DNA from: Erpobdella octoculata
Taxonomy: Eukaryota > Annelida > Clitellata > Hirudinida > Erpobdellidae
Direction of reading: 5' to 3'
Assembly: GCA_963978895.1 (NCBI GenBank)
Contig: OZ022242.1
Coordinates: 6,848,299 to 6,912,298 of the forward strand
Length of the DNA: 64,000 bases
The notes below the pieces were generated by a model. It had not been told where the DNA came from. It did not search any database and saw only the letters and a list, made by a program, of their open reading frames with translations. How positions within the stretch are numbered: position 1 is the first letter of the stretch; each line of letters starts with the position of its first letter. Positions 12,701 through 25,400 of this stretch are shown here, one piece after another. Both the position numbers and the translations under genes were made by a program.

Positions 12701-15700
12701 TGCCCAATTGGTAAGCAGTACAGTGAATGTTGAAAACGAATTTCTCGACGACAAATATCCAGATAAAGGTGCCAATGACTTTCAATATTTTTCTTTAAAA
12801 AAAAAACTAATTTATTTTAAAAAGCTTAATATTCATTAACTCGTGCTTTAATAGTTGTAAACTCGAAGAAGAAATATAGCAAGACTACAAACACGAAATA
12901 CTTGTGGGAGTTTCTTCTGCTACTTTTAGACGATAAAAATTACTGCCCCCGTTACATCAGATGGACTGATAAAAAACGAGGTATTTTCAAGCTGGTTGAT
13001 TCCAAAAGCGTATCCAAACTCTGGGGAATGCAAAAAAACAAGCCAGGAATGAACTACGAAACTATGGGAAGAGCTCTCAGGTTAGATTTTGTTTGCTTTT
13101 CCAGATATATAGTTGCTGAGTTATCTTAAAAAAGTGAAGCATTTAAAAACACTTTTTCAAAAGCAGTGTTTTATTTAATATTTTTGAAATTTAAGCAGTT
13201 GCTAAGTTATAGAGATTTATCTTTTCTTTTCTCTGGAACTCTTTTTTTGCTTTTCTTGCTAACTCTACGTCACTCGTCGTGGGCTGAAAACATTCCTGAT
13301 CAGTTCAGTACCGAGCGCTCGCCACACGTAAATAGGCCATACGGAATATACACATTGATTGATTGACACTTTTGGAGACTATTGAATTGCCGTCGAAATA
13401 CACTTCTCTATATAAATAAAAAACTTTGATTAAATTAAATTAAATGTAAGCATGTTAGAATTTAAAAATTTGTATCCTGGTTTATGTCATATAGAAACTG
13501 AACTTGTGGGCAAAACCTGAAGACAATTGAACACCGTAAAAATGTTCAAAATTGAAGAAACATAACTTCCCGATACACACGTAGTGAGCTAAATAAAACA
13601 CTGTAAAAAATAACAGGATTTATTACTAAAACGATAACTTCTAGATTACAAATTTCTTGGTTTCTGAAAACCATCAAACTTTTAAAAGAACAAAAAAAAT
13701 CACGTTTAAGCCATAGGTCTAATCAGGGGCTTCTATTCCCCCAGGCAGTCGGGCTCGATTTTCCCTAAAACCTGACATTTCCTTCTCCGAAAAATCACAG
13801 ACTAAACGCCGACATTTCTTCATTATTTCATCTAAAGTGTAGTCTACAGATAAGTTGCTTTTCTATATAGTTGATGTTTTGTTTTAAATTTTTCTTTTTA
13901 TAAAATTGATAGCTTTAATATTTAATCTAACTTTAGTATTAAAGTCAAACATAAAAATACAAGAAATATTAATGCTCGTAAATCATTTTGAACAATAAGG
14001 TTAAAACGTGCAGCATTGTTCAAATTTAGATAATTTTACTTCCTGCATGCGTGTCACAGAGAAGTCATGGTTTTGAAACGGGTTCCTGATCACATTGAAG
14101 TAGGTCCTCTGATTTTGAAATGGGTTCCTTTTGATTTTTAAGTGGGTCCTACTTGACCAGTGATGGGCACTAACTACTTCAATTGTAGTTATAACTACCT
14201 ACCAACTACCTCATGACGGAAGTAGTTATAACTACATGGTAACTACTTTAGAAGAGAGGTAGTTATAACTACTTCGTTAACTACTACTAAAGTAGTGAAC
14301 TACTTTTCAACTACTTTTTAAGAAAACATAAAAATGTATATAAATGTATATTTACTTATGCAAATAAAAAATAAAAACAAAACAAATTTGCCTTTAATGG
14401 ATATAAAATAATATTTAATAATGAAAACAAAGTGTTATTTTATTAATCACAAAGAAGTAGAAAAATTGTTCAAACTAGAACGGCTCTTCAAAAGTACCAT
14501 ACGATCAAACAAAGTGTCAGTCATTTTGCATCTCTGTAGCGGTAAAAATGGAATGATCCAGCAATACTAAATAATCGTTCAACAGCTGAGCTGCTGGGAA
14601 GCGTAGAATTTGATTTTATGAACGCGCTCTGTATAGATGGATAATCCTTTAGTGATTGAACATTCGATGCTTTAGATCCCAGATAATTTTCCAGTTCTTT
14701 GCTAGGCAAACTCATACAAATCATCCTCGTCTTCATGTCTACTGAATTCAGTTGCAGCTGTTTCTTGTCGGCAGTTTCCACAAATTTCAGTAGTCTAATC
14801 TGCAAGTTGTTGAATATATGTTAGCCCTTTCCGTTTGACATCCAATCTTTTGCCTCCCAATAGGAAATTTAACTTGAACTGTGGTAGAAGCACAGACGCA
14901 ATCAAGTGTTCATCGTTTGTTAAGATAGACTGAAAGCGCTTCTTGATGCCAGAGGTCAAGGCCTCCACAAGAGGAGCTACCAATTTGTCTGTTGATCTTT
15001 CAAGTTTTGATCGCAATACAATTATAGTCGGAATGAGATGACCCAGGTATGCTGTCCTTTCCCCTTGCCGTACATCGATGGCTATTGGTTTTATAACTTT
15101 GTTTAATGGGCTTTTGCATACCTAGTTTAGTTTTGCTTCAGTCCTAACTAAAAGTAGTTAAATAATCGTAAATAGTTATAACTACTTAACTAGATCATAA
15201 AAGTAGTTATAACTACATGGCAACTACCTAAAAACAAAAGTAGTTATAACTACTGCATAACTACTAACAATGTAGTTATAACTACAGTAGTTGCAACTAC
15301 AGTAGTTAAAGTGCCCATCTCTGTACTTGACTTTAGTACCCCAGGGAAGTCATTTTACATCTAAAATGGGTGGAGCAATGAAAAATGTCACAATTACAAA
15401 ATCATAGTTTCCGCTAAACTTTGTAAATTTATTAAATTTATAAAAAGTAGAAAAAAACTGATGAGTCTTTTTGAAAATTTCTGGAAAAGTACGCTACAAC
15501 TTTCCCCCGGTCAGCAACTATTTAAAAAAAACAAAATAAATTTTTCAAAATTTTTTCAGGAAAATACACTACGACTTTCCCCCTCTCCTACGTCATCAGC
15601 TATTTTAGTAAGAAAAAATTTAGTATTATTAGGATAAAATTTTGGAACGTGGGCCTTTGAACATCTTGTCCTTATGGTTTTGTTGAAATTAAGTTTTTGA

Positions 15701-16229
15701 CCTCTTGGTTTGTTAGTGAAGGTAGCGAATCAGGTACGTCAGATCAGATGGCAAAAAACTTCATCGTTCTAATGGTTATGATCATGATTCGCTGGTTCTG
15801 CTCAACTTGTTTGATTGAACAGCGCCAATTTACATTATTTTACACGAAATATGGTGGTGTTTTGTTCAACAAAACATATAAATCGTATGCAAAACAAAAT
15901 CGAATTGAAAACACCGTTTATTTGTGGTTCATCAAAAAATAAGGAAGTTGGTCAGCAAATGCCAAAGAAAAGGAGGAAGCTACGTTGCCAGAAGTCAAAG
16001 TTTGATGCTTTTCCGCTTCAGAGAATCTAATAAATTCACTTTTGTTACATTTATAGAAAATATATTTACTAAATTAAAACTAACGAATAAACAACTGATT
16101 TTAAATTTTAGATATTACTATGCTAGAGGAATTCTCAAAAAAGTTGACGGTCAACGCCTAGTTTACCAGTTCGCTCAACTTCCTTTCTGCGAGACAAATG
16201 TCAAGCTGAAATCTCCTGACCGACTCTAA
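9737..16229 (+). CDS. ELF1/2/4-like (E74-type) ETS-domain transcription factor, complete, four exons
   Basis: Exons are 9737-9893, 11908-12768, 12855-13080 and 16112-16229. Donors are GTAAGT, GTGCCA and GTTAGA, acceptors are TTCAG, AATAG and TTTAG, and all phases agree, giving 453 codons. Exons 3 and 4 encode the ETS winged-helix domain: [20 protein letters not shown], then [16 protein letters not shown], the recognition helix [19 protein letters not shown], and LVYQFAQLP. The KLVDSK...SKLWG spacing and VYQF ending fit the ELF1/2/4 (insect E74) group. ETS factors bind GGAA cores in the nucleus. Exon 2 is disordered and has a striking Asp/Asn/Lys run (about 12490-12575). The ETS domain is C-terminal with only a short tail, unlike vertebrate ELF1. 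The start is the first ATG in frame with a good donor; upstream coding exons cannot be excluded. Confidence 0.88.
10319..10412. repeat. imperfect TCATCT/TCA trinucleotide repeat
   Basis: A TCA- and TCT-rich low-complexity tract lies in the first intron of the ETS gene. Confidence 0.7.
10612..10690. repeat. GGTA/GGCA tetranucleotide repeat
   Basis: A tetranucleotide array of GGTA and GGCA units lies in intron 1 of the ETS gene. It is degenerate with point differences between units. Confidence 0.85.
11487..11825. mobile_element. MITE with TGTCCATAAATGACG terminal inverted repeats
   Basis: The segment starts TGTCCATAAATGACG and ends with its reverse complement, giving a 339-bp element with G-rich inner ends. 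No protein is encoded. Flanks do not show a clear target duplication, so the superfamily is left open. It sits in intron 1 of the ETS gene, ending about 80 bases before exon 2. Confidence 0.7.
14158..15323 (-). mobile_element. internally deleted hAT transposon with palindromic subterminal repeats
   Basis: The element begins CAGTGATGGGCACT and ends with AGTGCCCATCTCTG. It is flanked on both sides by the 8-bp duplication TACTTGAC (14150-14157 and 15324-15331), diagnostic for hAT. Inside on the minus strand are two frames from the C-terminal half of a hAT transposase (14795-15016 and 14521-14805), the second containing the dimerisation signature [12 protein letters not shown]. The N-terminal half with the BED finger and the first catalytic Asp is gone. 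Both ends carry several copies of the perfect 14-bp palindrome GTAGTTATAACTAC. It lies in intron 3 of the ETS gene, in the opposite orientation to that gene. Confidence 0.92.
14521..15016 (-). pseudogene. hAT transposase C-terminal fragment (dimerisation domain)
   Basis: Two overlapping minus-strand frames encode the C-terminal part of a hAT transposase. The first (14795-15016, 73 residues) has [15 protein letters not shown]. The second (14521-14805, 94 residues) has the conserved dimerisation block [12 protein letters not shown]. They are in different frames, so there is a frameshift near 14800. No N-terminal catalytic region is present. The fragment cannot encode an active enzyme, and the surrounding element can only move with help from a full-length relative. 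Confidence 0.85.
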
Positions 16230-16271
16230 CCAGCCTATTCGGATGATTATTTAATTATGCCTTCAGCTTTT

Positions 16272-16282
16272 ATTTAATAAAA
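16272..16282 (+). promoter_or_regulatory. candidate polyadenylation signal of the ETS gene
   Basis: An AATAAA hexamer occurs about 45 bases after the ETS stop codon in a T-rich context, as expected for a short 3' UTR. Other AATAAA matches are common in this AT-rich DNA. Confidence 0.4.
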
Positions 16283-17247
16283 GTTTATTTCAGTATGTGG
16301 CCAATATTATATTATTTCTAGCATGTGCCTTTTTTATACTGAGTCAAATTTATTTTCTGTTTTAGAAATAAGGTGATTTTCAGGAAAACATCTATTGAAT
16401 AACCAAACTTATAATCGTTTCTTTTTCACAGTTGTGTCTACTTATTCACAATTTCAAACAAGTGTGTGTGATTTTTCATTATAGGTAAGGATTCCTAACT
16501 AGAAAAACATGCTACCTACTTAATTCAGTTTTCCCCACCATTCAGAATAAGCAATAGAAAATCAAGAAAGCTGGTCTATAGATGGTGTGTCAGTTGTGTC
16601 ACGCATTAACGGTTTTGAAAAGTTTTAGACAATAAGGAGGAAGTTCATAAATACCGGGAAGCAAAAATTTTCCGAATTTTGATACACATCCATCCTTGTG
16701 TTAAAAAATGAATAAAAATGAACTGTCATTAATCGGATTAAATCGGATAGGATTGTTTATGATATGGGGTAACAATGACAATGATTGAGACGTTATATTG
16801 AAGAAAAAAAAGAGGGAAAAGGAGATCAAAAATTAACTAAAACGCCTAAACGCTACGTGCACGTGTGGGTACCTAATAGGGACTCCTCGGTATGTAGATG
16901 ACAACAAAGGCTGGGCGTCAACTCGATATGACGTACGTAAAACTAAAAAATAATTTTTAAAATTAAAAACATGTTTTACAAAATGCTCTAAAAATTAACA
17001 AATTAATGATACACATAAAAACGTAGAGCGCAATCGTTAATATCGTAGGAGTTTAAAAAGTGGAAGTAAAAAAAAACAAAGTTTTAAAGTAAAACAAGTA
17101 AATTAAAAACGAATTTTTAAAACCAATGCTCTTATATGTATTTAAAACACAAATTTTGCAATCAATTTTTTCTTATATTACTCTTTTATTTTATGTTAAA
17201 GTCGAAATATCTTAATTATATCGAAATTAATTAAAATTATCTAAATT

Positions 17248-17843
17248 AATTGACTTATTGTAAAACTAATAATTGAATATTGCATTGTCTTCTATTTTAA
17301 GCATGTATGCAAAATTTGAAAAAATCTATCATCAGGAAGTGACTCAAAAATTGATTGCAAGATTTGAAACAGACAGAGAAACAGAGACGACGAGTTAATA
17401 AAAGCATTGGTAATAATAATAAAAATATCATAAAAAAGCATAGAATTTAAATATCTCAACTATTTTCATGAAAATTTTGTACACGCTTGAGAATCGCGGT
17501 CAGTGAGTGTGGTTCGTGTTAACTTGGTAAAATAGTCTGCCAGTCGGTTAGCGTTTTGTGGTAAAGAAAACCCTCAAGAAAACCCTCAAGAAAACCCTCA
17601 AGAAACCCCTCGATAAAATCCTCAAGAAAATTAACTAAATTAATTGACTTATTGTAAAACTAATAATTGAATATTGCATTGTCTTCTATCTTGAGCATGT
17701 ATGCAAAATTTGAAAAAAATCTATCATCAGGAAGTGACTCAAAAATTGATTGCAAGATTTGAAACAGACAGAAAAACAGACAGAGAAACAGACAGAGAAA
17801 CAGACAGAGAAACAGAGCCGACGAGTTAATAAAAGCATTGGTA
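17248..17843. repeat. direct repeat pair flanking a CCCTCAAGAAAA tandem array
   Basis: A block of about 165 bases at 17248-17412 recurs nearly unchanged at 17636-17843. The second copy is longer because an ACAGACAGAGAA-type unit has expanded from about one to four. Between the two blocks lies a short tandem array of a 13-base CCCTCAAGAAAA-like unit (about 17565-17630). This may be a duplicated part of a non-autonomous element. Nothing coding is seen. Confidence 0.75.
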
Positions 17844-17918
17844 AAAATGTATAATGTTTTAATTAATGCAAATCGGTTTCTAAATGCAATAATAGTTTTA
17901 CCATTGTTTATAATAATA

Positions 17919-18329
17919 CTATCGGGCCGAGGTACCCAGTGTTTTTAGAGGTTTTTCTATCGTTTTTTTCTCACGCTCCCTTTTCCGTCCCGCTCCCTTT
18001 CCCGTTCTCGCTTGCTCTCCCGTTCGTTTTCCCATTCCCGGTCGCTTTCCCGCTTGCTCTCCCGTTCTCGGTCGCTTTCCCTTTCTCGTTCGTTCTTTCG
18101 CACTCGGTCGCTTTTCCGTTCCCGTTTGCTTTCCCATTCCCGCTCACGCTCGCTCTCCCGTTCCCACTCGCTCTCCCGCTCATTTTGTGACCGATCTCAA
18201 TTTTTTTCACAAAAACCTTCCCTTATTGGCTCTCAAGGTTGTGGGAAAATTTCATTACGATCGGATGAATGGTGTAGAAATGCATAAATATATATACAGA
18301 CATAAAGTCATTTATATTATTTATATAGA
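17919..18329 (-). mobile_element. non-autonomous Helitron (family 1), nearly complete, minus orientation
   Basis: Read on the minus strand the element starts TCTATATAAATAAT after a flanking A. It contains the family-1 5' segment (ACACCATTCATCCGATCG) and a decayed GC-rich minisatellite. It ends in a mutated hairpin and CTAT in place of CTAG. Length is about 411 bp. Long open frames within it are rich in Phe/Pro/Ser/Arg only because of the repeat. Confidence 0.75.
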
Positions 18330-19422
18330 TTTTAGTCAACATTTTAATAAGTTTTTATCATAGTCATGATTACCTGAAAGTTTATTTAAATGACGCTAGC
18401 GCCATCTAGGTAAACTCGTAAATATTGAAATTATTTGAAATAATGATTAAATCGCTTCGTAAACTATTGAATATTGTTTCGGCGGGTAGCTATATAAATT
18501 CTATGCTGAAGTTTCAAAGTTTTAACTTCTCTAAAAGTTGATGAAAAATCAATTCAAAAACTTTGACAACAGAAACTTTTATGTTTATAATTTACTTGCA
18601 TTGTTAACCTGCGATACTCAGACTTTTTTACGTTTTTAGACGATAAAACGTAAAATAATGAACCGATTTTTATTTTTAAGGGCTCAAAACTTTCTCCTCA
18701 ATAAAATTTACCTAAAAAAAAGTTTTGTTCAAATTGCTCCAGCCGTTCTGATGTGATAAGCGAACACAAACACCGCCTTTTCTATATTCAGATCATGTAC
18801 TTTTTAGAGCATTTTATAACAGCCTGTCTTTAATTTTCTATTTTTTTTCAATTTTTTTTTAAATTTATGAGTTTTCATCTTTATAAATTTTATTAAGTTT
18901 ATAATATTGTTTAATTAATAATATATTTCAAAACCTAATAATACTGACTGGTTATTAAGAAGGTTGTCTGCCATCTATCGATTATAATAAAATCCTTTGC
19001 CAACGAAGTATGTCGTGTATAATAATTTATAGTAAAATAATTTTTTTAAATTAAAATTATTAAGCATATTGAGAAGCGGGTCAAAATGTGATTATAAACT
19101 ATACCGCCATATTCAACGGACATGTGAAGCTAAAGAAAAGCGTGTAAAAAACAGACATTGAGCAGTGGCAGTAAGTAGCTTGCACCCTATTACTCTGGTG
19201 AGTTCGCTCATAACTTTAATAACGCTTCCAAAACGTTATGCATGGAGCAACTACGTCATGGAACAATCTACCGTTTCACCGTCGTGAAACATTTATCTTG
19301 AAAGATTTGGCAAATAACAGAACTCTAGGCCATGTTAATGACATTTTTATAAAACATATGATGTAATAGTTACAACATATAATGTAACTTATACAATAGA
19401 TGATGTAATTAACATTTTAAAA

Positions 19423-22400
19423 TCATGACAAATATTGCGAAGTCCTTTTTAAGAACAATAAAATGTCATCGTATTTCCAATGGCTAGACCATATGCAATC
19501 CTCTTTAGAAAAATGTCCATGCTTTGTTCTCTCAAGTGTGGCAACATAGGCACAGGTACTAAGAGCTTTAAAAAAAACAAAAAAAACGTTCATTAAATAT
19601 AAACCTTAGAGATAAAGTTATTTCAAATAACTAACCATGAGAGATATCCTTTACGAGGCTCCTAACATAGCAACCAGGACCGCATGAAATTTCTAGAAAT
19701 TATTTAAATGATTATAAGAAACGAGAGATTGACAGATTTTTTTAAATTCAACATATATAATTCAGCATAACGTTTGATGTAATTGGCTAATAAAAACTCC
19801 TGTAACAATGATCTCATGTAAAAACGATTTTGATCTTTAGGACTGACAGTGTAATAACTTGTATTACAAGCCTGCCTGCAATAATTTGATTAACAGCTGA
19901 CCCTGGTGACCCCCGAGTCATGCAGAATTGATAACATACATACATAGATAAGTACATACTGTTTCAATACTGGTATATACTTTAAACTAGCGTAAAACAG
20001 AATAAGGATATAAACGTCATTTATTGAAAACCATACGTTCACTCGGTCAAACTCCACGTCAGCAACAACAGCAAGCAAAGACACACCACAGCCTAGATAT
20101 AATACAACAGCGTGCATACAATATAAAACCACATATTGTAACATCCTTCCTTCTAATTAAACAGAGCTAACAAAAATTAAATAATTGAGTGTTATAAATG
20201 TTCTCAGCTATACTAAAGATGTGCTTAAAACAATAGAGAGTACGCTTCAAAACTAAAACAAAACATGAACAGGTTGTTCGATAAAGTGTCACAGTTAGTT
20301 CTGGTAGCGAATCGGCGGTTTCACATTGCGCCCTGAACGTGTCACATACGGTCTGTCAGCTGCTACAACCTTTTCAATGTTAGAACTGTTCGATGGAGTG
20401 TCACGTTCATCTCGACTGGCTGCATTATGTTGTGTGTTGGCTGACGGAACATCGTCGTCGCTTTGATGGATTGCCGTTGCCGGTGGAGTGTCATGTCCAT
20501 GTTGTGTGTTGGCCGGTGGAACGTCGTCGTCGTCGTTCAAGTGGACCGTTGCTGGCTGTTCGACAGTTGTTTCACGACGGCTTTCTTCCATACATGGTCA
20601 CCTATGTTGAAAGGTTTCATTCTCACACAATCACCCTCGTTGAGAGCTGGAAGGTCTTTGGCATGCTTGTTATAGTACTCCTCCTGTCTTGTCTGGTTGG
20701 CTTTTTGCCCGCGTTTGACCTGTGCTTGGTCAACGGACTGTGGTAGAAGAAGTTGTTTGGTCATTGGAAGAGTGGATCTCGTTCTTCTGCTCATCAGTAA
20801 CTGAACTGGACTGCTGCCAATGCTTTGTAGTGGAGTGTTACGAACATCGAGCAGTGCTAGGTATGGGTCACGACCTGCTTCTTTGGCCTTTTTTAGCGTG
20901 ATCTTCGCGGATTTCACAGCTGATTCCGCCTTGCCGTTTGCTTGTGCATGGCCAGGTGATGATGTCACGTGTTCAAAATCAAACTCTTTAGCGAATTTCG
21001 CGAATTCGTTCGCACTGTACTGTGGCCCATTATCACTCACGACCGTCTCCGGGACGCCGTATCGAGCGAAGTGTGCTTTTAGTTTGCGGATGACAGTCGA
21101 CGACGATGTATCCTCAAGTCTATCAACTTCCCAGAAATTGGAATAGTAATCCACGGTCACAAGAAAATCATATCCGTTGCATGCGAACAAATCAGTTCCG
21201 ATTTTCGCCCACGGACGATCATTTAATTCATGGGGCATCAATGTTTCTTTTTGCTGTGCGATCTGGTGACTACAACAAATTTCACACTGCTGCACATGCT
21301 TGGTGATATCAGCATTCATTCCAGGCCAATACAGACACTCGCGCGCCCGGCGCAGACACGCTTCAATGCCCATATGTGAAGAATGTGTTCTATCGACCAT
21401 TTCTCTCCTCAATGATGCCGGCACTATGACTCGTTCGCCACGGCACAGCAGACCGTCTTGTACTGATATTTCATCACGTACTGAATGATATGGCATCACT
21501 CGTTGATCCAACTTTGTTTTATCTGCAGGCCATCCTCGCATCACTGTTTCCTTCAGTGCCTGCAGTGACTCATCAGTCTCTGTTGCCAGACGCAATGCGA
21601 TGAGTCTTGCCTCAGAGATTGAGACAAATCCGGTCATCATGACTTGCTCTAGTTTCAAATGTTTCGCCGTCCCTGGCAGGAATGCACGTGAAAGTGTATC
21701 AGCTAGATACATAGACTTTCCTTGTGTGTATCTATTCACAGCAGATACACGCTTAAAATTTTCACTGTGGATTGTCAGCAACCCCATCCGCTGGCTGTCT
21801 TTGGCACCTAGTACTGGCATCAGGTTTTCTTTCACGACGATGAAATCTACAGGATGTTTCATGTGATTCTTGGGATTGAAGAGGACAACCTTGCATCTAC
21901 CTATAGGTTTCACCTGTGTTTGGTTCCACATCACTAGAACTGATCCTGTAGGTCGAATGCTATCTGACTTGACGGAGCGTTCGTTAATCAGATTAACCGA
22001 GGCCCCGCTGTCAATCTGTATTTTCACGGGTCTTCCATGGACGTGCATCTCAGCATAAATGGCTTTGCTGGTGCCTACGGCATTCACATTGTCAAACGAT
22101 ACGCCATAGACCCTGTCTTCATCAGATCCCTCGTCAGCAGCTGCATGTACATTGTGTTTCTTGCTGCATTTCACTGCAAAGTGATTTTTTCCTCTGCATA
22201 TACGGCATGTCTGACCCCAGGCTGGGCAGTTATCCCTGGTCATCTGGTGTTTACGTCCGCAGAACCTGCAGTCACCGCCCGAGCGGTTCATAGCAGCTTC
22301 GCCCAGTCTATATGCATTGCTGGGTTTTACTTCTGTTTTCTCATTGTGATTTCTGTCACGAAAGTTCTTGTGTGTTGTTACCTTGTGCACTGTGTCTGCA

Positions 22401-25400
22401 CTCGCCATGGTCTTCAGCCTTGTGTCGGTTGCCTCCGCTGCTCTGCAGATGTCGATACACCTGTGCAATGTCAGTTCCCGTGTCTGAAGTAGTTTTTTTC
22501 GGACGGCTGTGTCCCGAATACCGACAACGATCCTGTCGCGCAACAATGTGTCTTTCAAGCAATCACAAAAATTACACGTCTTCTCCAACGTGCGCAGCTG
22601 CGTAACGTACGTATCAATGCTCTCGTCCTGTTGTATGCACGAATTGAAAACATAACGCTCGTATGTCTCGTTGACTTCACCGATGAAGATTTCGTCAAAT
22701 TTTCTAATCACCATGTCGATCGTTTGTTCTTCGTCATCAGTGAACTGAAATGCGTTGTACAGCTTAAGCGATTCTTTTCCGATACACGACAGGAACAAGG
22801 CAACTTGATAGCGATTGTCCGCCGAGTCAAGACGTGCGACGATCTGGAAGTTTTTCCACTGCTGCTTGAACAACCCCCAGTTCTCTGATCTTAATTCCGC
22901 AGGTTCCAACGCTAACGCTGATGGCGGAGATATTCCAGGTAAAAACATTGGCTGTACTGCTGCAATATTGTGGTCGGCCATTTCAGATAAAAAATGTAAC
23001 GAGATAGTTGATACGGTAATATCGCTCAGCACGACTCAGTTAAACTTCACCGAAATCCGAGTAATCCTTGTTATAAGCGTTAGTTCAGACCGCTGCCACC
23101 ATGTTTCAATACTGGTATATACTTTAAACTAGCGTAAAACAGAATAAGGATATAAACGTCATTTATTGAAAACCATACGTTCACTCGGTCAAACTCCACG
23201 TCAGCAACAACAGCAAGCAAAGACACACCACAGCCTAGATATAATACAACAGCGTGCATACAATATAAAACCACATATTGTAACACATACATACATACAT
23301 GCAGACATACATACATAAATACCTACCTACCTACATACATACGTACGTACATACATACATTCATTCATACATACATACATACATACATACATACATACAT
23401 ACATACATACAAACATACATACATACATACATACAAGCACACATACATACTTACATGCAGACATACATACACAAATACCTACATACATACATATACATGC
23501 AGACATCAGATATTATGTATGTCGATTACTAAGAAAACATAAAAGCAGTTTTTAAATTCTCACCGAGAACAAAATGAGGAGGATCGAATTTTAAGCAATT
23601 TATTTTAAAAACTTCAATTTGTCTCGGCTGAAGTTTTTCTTCCGGAATTTCTTCCCCTGCGTACGCAATGTCCGATAATCGTCTACCCTTGTACTTCAGA
23701 GCTGAAAAACTAACAAAAATACTAATAAACTCGTAAATAGATATTTATTTTACAAAATTATTTCAAATAAAAATTATTATGATCATTAAACTTGTTAAAT
23801 TAGAAAAACAGCAAAAATATTTTTAAAATTTTTGACAGCTAAAAAAGCAAAATACAAACTTTTTTCTTCATGTCTATTAAGAAAAACTTAAATTTACACA
23901 AGACAAAGAAGGATTGGTGAAAGCACCCTCCAATTCCATAATTTTAAATGAGGTAATCTATCACTTATATTTACTGATGTAATCCATTGTCTGTTAATGG
24001 ATTCCGACCTATATGTTTTTGTTCAGTCATTTCCGGTGTGTATCAATTTTTTACCAAATTTTAATCAGAATCAGTTACAAGATCAAGAGCCAACATGATT
24101 AAACTTTACAAAAATTATTTTACTTATTTATTAAGCAATTTGGGTGAAATATCTGTTAGTGGTAATAACTGCTTCAGGATTCCAGTCGATCAACAACTTG
24201 AAAACAGATGGCCAAGAAGAGTTTCACAAGTTTACAAGTCCATTAATATAAAGTAATATAAACATTTGAGCACTTAATAATTCGTAAAAAACATTTGATA
24301 TAAAGATAATCTAATTAACACGGTGTTATTTCTTAACTTCTCTTTAAAATAATAAATACAAATATCATAAAACACTATAATGTCTCCAGCATAAGCTTAT
24401 TATAAGAGACTTTTGTGGCATACAACCAATTAGAATTCTGCCTCACTTTTGCGAGCCAGTTCCAAACCCAGAAAAAGGAGAAGGAAAGAAAAAAGATCAA
24501 ATTATGATCTGTGAAAGCAAGTACTTTGGTATTTCTGACATACAGCCATTAAAGTCTTAAAACACCCTAGTGTAAACGACTATAAACTATAAAACAAAAC
24601 AAAAAACCCCTGCTCTATCATCAGCAAAACAAGGCAACAAAAATGGTTGATACTTACAGCTGTTTAAAAAAATTATTTATTTGCTAAGAACTCACACTGG
24701 CGGAGCCTGCATGATGGAACCAACAAAATTTTTTAAAACTTCATTTAATGAATTTTCTGTAACGTGATCTGTTTATTTAAAAAAAATCCATCATAGAATC
24801 ACCACAAAATAAATTTATTTAAATAATATTAAAATACCAGGTTATATTACCATACTGCATTTTGCTTACTTCCTTTCCAGATAAATACCCACTATCTGTT
24901 TCAAGACCCATAATTGATTGACACACATATGTCTGCAAAAATAATTTCACACATAATTTAAATTAGAAATAGATTGGTAAAACTAAAGGGTTGGACTGAA
25001 GTCTACAATGACAATGCCTAGACATGACATTCATTCAAATAATTTTGAACATGTTGATTTGGTGCTATAAAACTGAAAATTTAAGAAAAACTTGCATAAA
25101 TGATACAATTACAGTTGCAGTATAATCTCTTATTTGACCAATGCTATATATCTTTTATAAAGTCCACCTTGCCTGATTTTTTATACTTTTAACAAAACCA
25201 AATTACTACAAAGCTTTAAGGCCATGTACAAAATCAGATCACTATTAAATAAATAATTAACAGCTTAGCTGCATTTGTTAACCATAAATTTATTAAATAT
25301 TAAAAAAACTTGTTTAAAACCATTAAAAAATATGGATATCTCCATAAAAATAATCTAAAAGTGTTAATCACTTTAGGCCCGTGTATAAATTCTGTCAGCT

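Larger units (their letters stand above)
19960..23285 (-). mobile_element. Ty3/Gypsy LTR retrotransposon lacking reverse transcriptase, recent insertion
   Basis: This is a 3326-bp element on the minus strand with two matching 184-bp LTRs, a CATAC target duplication, a TGG-type primer binding site next to the 5' LTR and a polypurine tract next to the 3' LTR. Its main frame encodes Gag with two zinc knuckles, protease and integrase but no reverse transcriptase or RNase H. It is embedded in intron 5 of the TRUB1-like gene in the same transcriptional direction. Matching LTRs imply recent movement, which must have depended on reverse transcriptase supplied in trans. The zinc-knuckle style resembles the Mag-type lineages of invertebrate Gypsy elements (inference). 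Confidence 0.93.

Noticed and set aside
17919..18287. Frames resembling signal peptides (Phe/Leu/Pro-rich) or Arg/Ser-rich proteins
   Set aside because: Same Helitron minisatellite as elsewhere, decayed.
20393..23132. Many plus-strand open frames opposite the Gypsy polyprotein
   Set aside because: They are shadows of the 831-residue minus-strand frame and have no recognisable motif.
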